Shown here in pieces: positions 1 through 5,733 of a DNA stretch of 8,466 bases. Under the pieces are notes generated by a model. That model was not told where the DNA came from and did no database searches. It saw only the letters and a list, made by a program, of their open reading frames with translations. The stretch lies in NCBI GenBank assembly GCA_024641255.1, contig JAHEDL010000009.1, positions 1-8,466 of the forward strand. The letters run 5' to 3'. Numbering within the stretch: the first letter of the stretch is position 1; every line of letters starts with the position of its first letter. The DNA comes from Pseudorhodobacter sp. (GTDB lineage Bacteria > Pseudomonadota > Alphaproteobacteria > Rhodobacterales > Rhodobacteraceae). Both the position numbers and the translations under genes were made by a program.

Positions 1-684
1 CGTCCCGCCGTAATCAAAAAATCCGCCGACCTGCGACCGCAAGCCAAGGGTTTTGGCCTGCACTTCCTGCCAGGCCGCAGCATCAATATCGTATGGGGTA
101 GCATTACCCGAAGCCAAACTCATCTGACCCAAATTCGGCAAATGCCAATCGAAATGCCCGACCTTGCCCTTCAGCTTTTCGTTCCAATACACGTCGTAAG
201 ACGCAGCCTCGGCTTCGGTCAGCGCATCGGTATTATAGGAAACGCCAAGAAACCCAAATCGAGTTAGAACCGAATACAGTTTTCCATCCTGCCAGTGACC
301 GGGAAACTGCTGAAATTCGGGGAAATAGTCGGCGAAATTATAATCCGCGGGGTCCAATTCTTCAATGTATCCAGCGGCATTAAGCTGCTGCACATATTCG
401 GCGTCCGACAAAATAACGTCGTAAGTCCCAGGATCCGATTGCGAAATCAAACCCAACATATTGTCGCCACCTGTATAATATTTCGGCACGAATTTGACGT
501 TATTTTCCGCCTCAAATTCGGCGACGACATCCGGCTCTGCGTGACCATACCACGCCAGCATCGTCAATTCGGTCGGCGCCGCAAAGGCGCGGCGGGCCAG
601 CATCGGCGTTGCCAACGCCGCGATACCGGTCGAAAGCAAGGTGCGGCGGCTGATATTGGCATGGGGGCCAAAAGGTTGCTTCAT
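1..684 (-). CDS. Tat-exported ABC transporter substrate-binding protein, PotD/spermidine-putrescine type (partial, C-terminus missing)
   Basis: This is the periplasmic ligand-binding component of an ABC importer. The first 228 codons are visible and the frame stays open to the left edge; the family is usually about 340-370 residues. The start is ATG at 684-682, preceded by AGGGAG (696-691) with a 6-nt spacer. The N-terminus has a twin-arginine signal (SRRTLL, arginines 13-14), a hydrophobic stretch (about 16-30) and a likely cleavage site near Ala-Phe-Ala-Ala (33-36). The mature start (LTMLAWYGHAEPDVVAEFEA) and the later FGFLGVSYNTDAL segment are typical of the PotD/PotF-like solute-binding family, which binds polyamines and related small cations. 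It lies 118 bp downstream of the LysR gene on the same strand and beside creatininase and creatinase, so creatinine, creatine or a related guanidino compound is a plausible ligand. That specificity is inferred from context only; the family assignment is fairly secure. Confidence 0.85.
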   Translation of the reverse strand, partial: MKQPFGPHANISRRTLLSTGIAALATPMLARRAFAAPTELTMLAWYGHAEPDVVAEFEAENNVKFVPKYYTGGDNMLGLISQSDPGTYDVILSDAEYVQQLNAAGYIEELDPADYNFADYFPEFQQFPGHWQDGKLYSVLTRFGFLGVSYNTDALTEAEAASYDVYWNEKLKGKVGHFDWHLPNLGQMSLASGNATPYDIDAAAWQEVQAKTLGLRSQVGGFFDYGGT

Positions 685-690
685 TGCAGT

Positions 691-696
691 CTCCCT
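691..696 (-). promoter_or_regulatory. Ribosome binding site of the substrate-binding protein gene
   Basis: AGGGAG on the minus strand lies 6 nt before the ATG at 684. It supports this start and shows the gene can be translated independently of the LysR gene upstream. Confidence 0.7.
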
Positions 697-709
697 GGTG
701 GTTTCTTTG

Positions 710-730
710 GTTGTTTCCTATGCAAACAAC
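710..730 (-). promoter_or_regulatory. Perfect 7-bp dyad upstream of the substrate-binding protein gene, candidate operator
   Basis: The arms GTTGTTT (710-716) and AAACAAC (724-730) are exact reverse complements around the 7-nt centre CCTATGC. The dyad sits 26-46 bp before the start at 684, in the 118-bp gap behind the LysR gene. It is AT-rich and has no U-run after it, so it looks more like a protein-binding site than a terminator. An operator for the neighbouring LysR protein or another regulator is an inference from position and symmetry. Confidence 0.4.
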
Positions 731-802
731 GCTAGGCCACCGGGTCGCAGCAACGAAATCGGTTCTTAAAATCGAAGGATTTGCGGCAGTAATGCCTGCA
801 CC

Positions 803-1693
803 CTACAGCGACGGGCTTACCCCGACGCCAACTGAATCCAAATTGGCCACCAACTCGCTGACCAATTGCAGGCCGGCGGGCGACATGCGGGGATGTTTGT
901 AAAACAAACCAACGCGTAACACGTCCAACGCCGGCAACCCATCCACTTCGCCCATCACCCGCATACCGGGCAACAGCGTGGCCTGCGTCAGCGCCGAAAT
1001 GCAAAGCCCATTCAAAACCGCGTTTTGCAAACCCGAAATCCCCGGCCCGCTATAAACAATCCGCCAACGCCGTTCGACCGCATCAAGCGCCTGAATCATC
1101 CGCATGCGATAATCACAGCCTTCGGGGTGCGCACCCAACGGCACAGGCCGCACATGATCCAGATGAAAGCCCTCTGCCGCCGCCCAAATTGGCTGTTCCG
1201 TCCAGGCCCGCGACAAATACGGCATCCTTACGCTGGGCATCATCGCCACAATGATATCCAGCTCATCCGCGCGCAAATGCTGATGCAACTCGCGGCTAAG
1301 ATCGCAGTGAATCTCCAGTTCTGTCTGCGGATTTTGCGCAATAAAGCGCGTCAACGCGCCTTGCAAAAACGCCACCGCATAATCGGTTGGCAAGCCAATC
1401 CGCAGCACTCCGGTTTTTGCCGACCGGTGGAAATAGCTGACCGCTTCGTCGTTGATCCGCAGCATTTCCCGCGCATAGCTTAGCAAGGATTCCCCCGCCC
1501 GCGTTGGTAAAATGCTGCGCCCTTCCTGCGCCAAAAGCGGCGCGCGCACCAATTCTTCCAACCGCTGTATCTGCAAGGAAATTGCCGGCTGGCTGCGCCC
1601 AAGCACCGCGCCCGCTTTCGAATGTCCGCCCAATTCCACCACCGCAACAAAGGTGCGCAGCAAATCGGTCGGAAGATTGGTAATGCTGGCCAT
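803..1693 (-). CDS. LysR-type transcriptional regulator
   Basis: This is a 296-residue protein of normal LysR length. The N-terminal winged helix-turn-helix covers about residues 8-66 (FVAVVELGGHSKAG, RSQPAISLQIQRLEEL, then the wing up to LPTRAGESLL). The linker helix follows at about 67-90, and the periplasmic-binding-protein-like effector domain begins near GVLRIGLPTDYA (about 95) and runs to the end. The start ATG at 1693 has GGAG (1705-1702) 8 nt upstream. An ATG four bases earlier is in another frame. The gene is divergent from creatininase across 98 bp, the classic LysR layout in which the regulator controls its divergent target and itself. The likely targets are creatininase, possibly creatinase, and the binding-protein gene downstream. 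The effector cannot be read from sequence; creatinine or creatine is the obvious guess. In the wing, the usual LF-x-R is replaced by LLAQEGR. Confidence 0.93.
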   Translation of the reverse strand: MASITNLPTDLLRTFVAVVELGGHSKAGAVLGRSQPAISLQIQRLEELVRAPLLAQEGRSILPTRAGESLLSYAREMLRINDEAVSYFHRSAKTGVLRIGLPTDYAVAFLQGALTRFIAQNPQTELEIHCDLSRELHQHLRADELDIIVAMMPSVRMPYLSRAWTEQPIWAAAEGFHLDHVRPVPLGAHPEGCDYRMRMIQALDAVERRWRIVYSGPGISGLQNAVLNGLCISALTQATLLPGMRVMGEVDGLPALDVLRVGLFYKHPRMSPAGLQLVSELVANLDSVGVGVSPSL

Positions 1694-1791
1694 CCATTTG
1701 GCTCCACAATTCAGGGATTGTTACTATCTATTGTTCTTGCAACCAGTCTACACCCTACCTTGCCCTGACACAGAACGTCAGAGGGTTTGAC
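1694..1791. promoter_or_regulatory. Divergent LysR/creatininase control region with repeated ATTGTT elements
   Basis: This 98-bp spacer must hold promoters for both divergent genes. ACAAT (1706-1710) and ATTGT (1717-1721) form an inverted repeat with a 6-bp centre. ATTGTT recurs as a direct repeat at 1717-1722 and 1730-1735. The small palindrome TTGCAA lies at 1737-1742. A T-N11-A pattern typical of LysR boxes can be placed at 1729-1741, but that pattern is loose. No strong -35/-10 pair stands out in either direction. The region is regulatory by position; the exact binding site is uncertain. Confidence 0.5.
1780..1785 (+). promoter_or_regulatory. Ribosome binding site of creatininase
   Basis: AGAGGG ends 6 nt before the ATG at 1792 and supports that start. 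Confidence 0.65.
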
Positions 1792-2568
1792 ATGCAAGCG
1801 ACCACCGCCTTTGCCTCCGAAATGACCTGGCCGGCATATGACGCGGCCGTCAAAAACGGCACCACGCCCATTCTTATTCCCTTGGGCTCGATGGAGCAGC
1901 ACGGCCACCACATGCCCCTGCATGTAGATGTGCTGTTGCCGACAGAATTCGCCCGCCGTGCCGCGATCGAGGTCGGCGGTCTGGTCGCGCCCGCCTTCAC
2001 CTATGGCTACAAATCGCACCAGAAGTCGGGCGGCGGAAACCATCTGCCCGGCACCACCAGCCTTGATGGCGCCACTTTGGTTGCCGCCCTGCGCGATGTG
2101 ATCAAGGAATTTGCCCGCCACGGTGTGCGCAAGATTTGCTTGGTGAATGGCCACTTCGAAAACTCGTGGTTCATCATCGAAGCCATTGATTTGGCTTTGC
2201 GCGAACTGCGTTGGGATGGCGTAACGGATGTTAAAATCGTCGTGCTGTCCTACTGGGATTTTGTCGGGCCAGAGGCCTTGGCACAGCTTTACCCCAACGG
2301 CTTTCCGGGGTGGGAGCTTGAGCATGGCGGTGTGCTGGAAACCTCGCTGATGCTGGCGCTGCACCCTGCGCTGGTGCATCTGCACGCGGCGGTCGATGTC
2401 GCCCCGGCGACCTTCCCGCCCTATGATGTCTACCCAGTCAAACCCGATTGGACTCCGCCCAGCGGCACCCTGTCGTCGCCCAAAGAAGCCTCGGCTGAAA
2501 AGGGTCAAATCCTGTTGCAGGTTTGTACCGCAGGCATCGTCAAGGCTTTGGTCGCCGAGTTTGGCTGA
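1792..2568 (+). CDS. crnA: Creatininase (creatinine amidohydrolase, EC 3.5.2.10)
   Basis: This enzyme reversibly opens the creatinine ring to give creatine, the first step of creatinine breakdown, and is expected in the cytoplasm. The 258 residues match family length and, from memory, align almost without gaps to Pseudomonas putida creatininase. The signature SMEQHGHH supplies metal ligands Glu35, His37 and later Asp46; NGHFEN supplies His121 and Glu123. These correspond to Glu34, His36, Asp45, His120 and Glu122 of the P. putida enzyme. Trp155 (SYWDF), Trp174 and His178 (GWELEHGG), matching its substrate-site residues, are also present, as is the segment YKSHQKSGGGNHLPGTTSLDGATL. This separates it from mycofactocin-type MftE and other creatininase-fold amidases. 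It is divergent from a LysR gene and convergent with creatinase, its pathway partner. The start is supported by AGAGGG. All visible active-site residues are intact, so it should be active. Confidence 0.96.
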   Translation: MQATTAFASEMTWPAYDAAVKNGTTPILIPLGSMEQHGHHMPLHVDVLLPTEFARRAAIEVGGLVAPAFTYGYKSHQKSGGGNHLPGTTSLDGATLVAALRDVIKEFARHGVRKICLVNGHFENSWFIIEAIDLALRELRWDGVTDVKIVVLSYWDFVGPEALAQLYPNGFPGWELEHGGVLETSLMLALHPALVHLHAAVDVAPATFPPYDVYPVKPDWTPPSGTLSSPKEASAEKGQILLQVCTAGIVKALVAEFG

Positions 2569-2596
2569 TCGCCTGTTCGCAGCGTAACACAGACCA

Positions 2597-2623
2597 AAAC
2601 GGGGGCATCGCAAGCCCCCGTTT
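2597..2623. terminator. Bidirectional Rho-independent terminator between creatininase and creatinase
   Basis: The arms AAACGGGGGC (2597-2606) and GCCCCCGTTT (2614-2623) pair perfectly over 10 bp around the 7-nt loop ATCGCAA. The GC core is flanked by an A-run on the left and a T-run on the right, so transcripts from either side end in a GC hairpin followed by U residues. It lies 28 bp after the creatininase stop and 31 bp after the creatinase stop, as expected for a shared terminator of convergent genes. Confidence 0.88.
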
Positions 2624-2654
2624 GCAGTTTCACCACGCAATCCCGGCCGCACCG

Positions 2655-3869
2655 TCAGCCCCGCAGTACATTATGGTCGGGCCCCAACGGAAAGCCGGTA
2701 ATATTCTCGGCGCCAGTTTCGGTCACAATAAGAATGTCGTGTTCGCGGTAGCCACCGGCGCCAGCCACACCAAGCGGAAGCATCACCATCGGCTCCATCG
2801 AAACCACCATCCCCGGTTGCAACTTGGTATCAACATCTTCGCGCAGCTCTACACCCGCCTCGCGGCCGTAATAGTGGCTCAGCACCCCAAATGAATGGCC
2901 ATAACCAAAGCTGCGATATTTCAGCAAATCCCATTGGCGATACATATCGTTCAACTCTTGCGCGATTTCATTGCAGCGCGCACCGGGCTTAATCAACTCT
3001 AATCCCCGCCGATGCACGGCAACATTCTTTTCCCAAATGCGCAGGCTTGCCTCGTCAACGCTTTCGCAAAACAACGTGCGTTCAAGCGCGGTGTAATAGC
3101 CAAAGATCATCGGAAAACAGTTCAGCGATAAAATATCGCCCGATTTAATCCGCTTGTTGGTGACAGGGTTATGCGCGCCATCAGTATTGATCCCCGATTG
3201 AAACCAAGTCCAACTGTCCATCAATTCCACAAAAGGGAAGGCGTTGGCAATTTCACGCACCATCGCCGCAGTCGCGGCCAGCGCCACCTCATGCTCTGGC
3301 ACCCCAGCCCCTACCGCTGCAACCGCGGCCGCCCCTCCAATGTCACAAATACGGGCACCTTCACGGATAAGTATCTGTTCTTCCAAAGATTTTATCGTCC
3401 GCATCCACATTGACGCCTTGCCAACATCAACAAACTCTACCCCCGGCAGCGCGGCCTCAAGGTTCTGCCGCAGCTCTATCGAAACATGATCAAACTCTAT
3501 CGCCAGCCGTTTGACACCTGGGGTCAACTGCCGCACCGCCCGATAAAAATTGTCCCGCCGCCAATCGGTGTAGGTGATATTGCCACCAAAACTGCGCCGC
3601 CACGGCTGCCCGCCGTCAATTCCGGCAGAGATTGTCGTGGCAGCCATTTCGCTAATAACCATGCCGTATTTGCGGCCAAACGAACAATAGAGCCAACCCG
3701 AATAGTAATTGATGCACTGCAACGACGTTAAAAGCGCAGCATCAACCCCTTGCTCTGCCATCCACCTGCGCAATGCGTCCTGCCGCCGCGACATTTCGGC
3801 GTCGGAAAACGGCGAATAATCCTTTTCGCCGTTATGCCACTCCACCACATGAAGCATATCTTCGGTCAT
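2655..3869 (-). CDS. Creatinase (creatine amidinohydrolase, EC 3.5.3.3)
   Basis: This enzyme hydrolyses creatine to sarcosine and urea, the step after creatininase. It has the pita-bread fold shared with M24 aminopeptidases but needs no metal. The 404 residues compare with 403 in the P. putida enzyme, which it resembles throughout: NYYSGWLYCSFGR, ISAGIDGGQPWRR, FQSGINTDGAHNPVT, YYTALERTLF, FGYGHSFG, SMEP and GGYREHDIL. The catalytic and guanidinium/carboxylate-binding residues are all kept: Phe64, Arg66, His233, Glu263, Arg336 and Glu359, matching Phe62, Arg64, His232, Glu262, Arg335 and Glu358 there. This makes it a true creatinase, not a prolidase. The frame is open for 42 further codons upstream (to 3995), but ATG 3869 has AGGAG 5 nt before it and gives the family length, so it is preferred. 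It converges on creatininase and is divergent from the chemoreceptor-like gene. Sarcosine oxidation and urease genes are not in the window. Confidence 0.96.
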   Translation of the reverse strand: MTEDMLHVVEWHNGEKDYSPFSDAEMSRRQDALRRWMAEQGVDAALLTSLQCINYYSGWLYCSFGRKYGMVISEMAATTISAGIDGGQPWRRSFGGNITYTDWRRDNFYRAVRQLTPGVKRLAIEFDHVSIELRQNLEAALPGVEFVDVGKASMWMRTIKSLEEQILIREGARICDIGGAAAVAAVGAGVPEHEVALAATAAMVREIANAFPFVELMDSWTWFQSGINTDGAHNPVTNKRIKSGDILSLNCFPMIFGYYTALERTLFCESVDEASLRIWEKNVAVHRRGLELIKPGARCNEIAQELNDMYRQWDLLKYRSFGYGHSFGVLSHYYGREAGVELREDVDTKLQPGMVVSMEPMVMLPLGVAGAGGYREHDILIVTETGAENITGFPLGPDHNVLRG

Positions 3870-3874
3870 GTTCG

Positions 3875-3879
3875 CTCCT
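3875..3879 (-). promoter_or_regulatory. Ribosome binding site deciding the creatinase start
   Basis: AGGAG on the minus strand, with a 5-nt spacer to ATG 3869. It fixes the creatinase start over the upstream in-frame start at 3995. Confidence 0.8.
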
Positions 3880-3901
3880 GCAAAAGCACTGCGTTTATGT
3901 C

Positions 3902-3960
3902 GAACAATATGATCCAGCGAAGGCTGCGCTAAATTTATAGAAGCAATATCAGCATTTGAA
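3902..3960 (-). promoter_or_regulatory. Candidate creatinase promoter and upstream TATTGTTC element
   Basis: On the minus strand, TATAAA (3939-3934) is close to a sigma-70 -10 box, with a poor TTCAAA (3960-3955) 15 bp before it as a possible -35. Just downstream, TATTGTTC (3909-3902) repeats exactly the 8-mer at 1729-1736 upstream of creatininase, in the same orientation relative to the gene. The promoter call is weak because of the short spacer and poor -35, which would fit an activator-dependent promoter. Confidence 0.35.
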
Positions 3961-4050
3961 TTTCGCCACTTTTGCGCCCATGCGCCGAAATTCAAAGCCG
4001 ATCCAAAATGCTTTCGCCGCTAAATCGATTAGCAAAATCTTCATGTTTTT

Positions 4051-5727
4051 TTGTCACCAACAAACTCTAAGGGGTGCACAGTTTGGCAGCCTTTGGACGG
4101 GTCGGGGAAAGAGGTGTTAGGTGTGGGGCAGCAATCGGCAACCTTGGTAACATCGCTGCGGCAAGCTGGCATTGATGTGCTGGGCGGGCTTTCTGATCGT
4201 CTTGCGCAGTTGCGCGATCTGCTTGCTGCCGTTTCGGGTACGTTCTTTGCCTTGGCCAACGTGGGCGCTGGTCAGGCCGATGGCCTTGATTTTAAACAGA
4301 TCGCCGAACTTTTGCTAAGCATCTGCGACCAACTTGATGGTTGGGGCAGCGAAGCCGTCAACACAGATGCCTTGGAACAGCTGGCGCGCTCTGGCTATGC
4401 GCTGCGGTCGCTGGAACAGCAGGTAAAGCAGTTTCGGCTTATTGCGTCGCTGACCGCCATTCGCGTGGCCGAGTCGGGCACCGATGGCATGAATGACTTT
4501 GTCGAAGAAATCCGCGCCGTGCCCGAAATGATTCAAGGCTCGGTGCACAAAGTTCAAGACGCTGTCAAAGGTCTGACCCGCAGCCAAGCGGCGGCGCAGA
4601 CCACATCGGCGCAGGCCGCGACCACGCTGCGGCAATCGCAGGCCCATCTTGCCGACGCAATGGCGCCGCTTGAAACCATGCGTCCGGCGATGACCGCCGC
4701 GAAAACCCGCATCCGCGACGGCGCGACCCGCTTTGCCGGTGAGGCGCATGGCGAAACCAGCGAACTAATCAACGCCTTTCAGTTTTCGGATTTTTGGGCG
4801 CAACGGCTGCAACACATAGATGCAATGTTGCGGCAAACCGATGCGTTGGGAACACCGGTGTTTGCAATTGCTGCGGCGCAACTCAAGGGTTTGGCCGATG
4901 ATGGCCATCAGGTTGTGACACAACTGCGCAACGTGTTTGCGCGCCTTAACGGCCTTGCCGACCGCGCCAGTCAGGTGTTTCAGCGCGAAGGCACCATCGC
5001 CAAAGATACGCTGGCGGTGCTGCGCGATGCGCTGGCCCGCATAATGCAGGCCCATACTTCCGCCCGCCCGGTGATCCAACGGTCGACCGAGACGGTGGCT
5101 GACATGGTGGCGCAAGCACGCGCGGCCGAGGCTAGCTTGCTATCCTTGCTGGAACTTAGCCTTGTTATTGACCTTGCCGCCGTCAACGCACGGGTAAAAA
5201 CCTCGCGCGTCGGCGAGGCGCAGGCGGCATTTAACGTGCTGTCCACCTCCGTCATGGAAACCGCCCGGCTGTGCCGCAACCGGATTGATGACTGCAAAGC
5301 GGCCGTCACCATTATTTCGCAAATGCACGGCGACGAATCGGCGCAGCGTATGCTTGCAACCACCATCGAACTTGAAAAGGCCTTGGCGGATTGCGCGCAG
5401 GCCCTGTCAAATATTGAAACCGCCGACGCCAATCTTGCAGCCTCCAGCCAAGAAGTGGCTAATCTGGTTATCGCGCAAACCAGACTGTTGGGGCAGTGCG
5501 GGCCGGATTTGGCGCAGTTTGCAACCTTGCTTGGCGAGGTATCGGCGCTATCGGCCACGCTTGCCAAACGCCACCATGGCGATTTGGAAAACACGGCAGC
5601 GCTACAGTCGATTTACGACAGCTATTCGATGCGACGCGAGCGTGAAATTCACAACGCCCTGCTTGGCAAACCCATAACGGTGGCCGAAGAAATCGCCCCC
5701 GCCACCTTGGATGACGTGCTGTTCTGA
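4051..5727 (+). CDS. Soluble chemoreceptor-like helical protein with degenerate MCP signalling tip and CheZ-like motif
   Basis: This protein of up to 558 residues has no signal peptide or membrane segment and is rich in Ala, Gln and Leu, consistent with long coiled coils. Residues 377-389 (AVNARVKTSRVGE) align without gaps to the MCP hairpin tip (ALNAAVEAARAGE in Tsr), keeping Asn379, Arg386, Gly388-Glu389 and then Phe394. A second segment, FQFSDFWAQRLQHI (243-256), resembles the D-x3-Q phosphatase motif of CheZ (Asp247, Gln251). The C-terminus ends TLDDVLF. The N-terminal 200 residues are helical and unrecognised. The start is uncertain: TTG 4051 has no Shine-Dalgarno sequence, while in-frame GTG 4123 has AGAGG (4110-4114) 8 nt upstream and may be real, giving 534 residues. 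It is divergent from creatinase and convergent with the CDF gene. A cytoplasmic role in chemotaxis or a related signalling array is inferred; no chemotaxis partner gene is visible. Confidence 0.75.
   Translation: MSPTNSKGCTVWQPLDGSGKEVLGVGQQSATLVTSLRQAGIDVLGGLSDRLAQLRDLLAAVSGTFFALANVGAGQADGLDFKQIAELLLSICDQLDGWGSEAVNTDALEQLARSGYALRSLEQQVKQFRLIASLTAIRVAESGTDGMNDFVEEIRAVPEMIQGSVHKVQDAVKGLTRSQAAAQTTSAQAATTLRQSQAHLADAMAPLETMRPAMTAAKTRIRDGATRFAGEAHGETSELINAFQFSDFWAQRLQHIDAMLRQTDALGTPVFAIAAAQLKGLADDGHQVVTQLRNVFARLNGLADRASQVFQREGTIAKDTLAVLRDALARIMQAHTSARPVIQRSTETVADMVAQARAAEASLLSLLELSLVIDLAAVNARVKTSRVGEAQAAFNVLSTSVMETARLCRNRIDDCKAAVTIISQMHGDESAQRMLATTIELEKALADCAQALSNIETADANLAASSQEVANLVIAQTRLLGQCGPDLAQFATLLGEVSALSATLAKRHHGDLENTAALQSIYDSYSMRREREIHNALLGKPITVAEEIAPATLDDVLF
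4110..4114 (+). promoter_or_regulatory. Possible ribosome binding site for an alternative GTG start at 4123
   Basis: AGAGG with an 8-nt spacer to an in-frame GTG at 4123. The longest-frame start TTG at 4051 has nothing similar, so translation may begin here. Confidence 0.4.
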
Positions 5728-5733
5728 TCGCGC

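Noticed and set aside
295..735. 146-codon plus-strand open frame
   Set aside because: It is antisense to the binding-protein gene, which has a signal peptide, ribosome binding site and family match.
769..782. AAATC-GAAG-GATTT hairpin after the LysR gene
   Set aside because: Five mostly A-T pairs. The T-rich flank on the minus strand is suggestive, but the stem is too weak.
1711..2652. 313-codon open frame antisense to creatininase
   Set aside because: It mirrors the creatininase codons, has the Gly/Arg/Gln-rich composition of an antisense frame and matches no family I recognise.
3870..3995. 42-codon in-frame N-terminal extension of creatinase
   Set aside because: It has no likeness to creatinase, lacks a good ribosome binding site at 3995 and overlaps the likely promoter. 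ATG 3869 has AGGAG and gives the family length.
4980..5594. 204-codon open frame antisense to the chemoreceptor-like gene
   Set aside because: It is a Ser/Ala-rich shadow of helical Ala/Gln codons on the other strand, with no recognisable motif.
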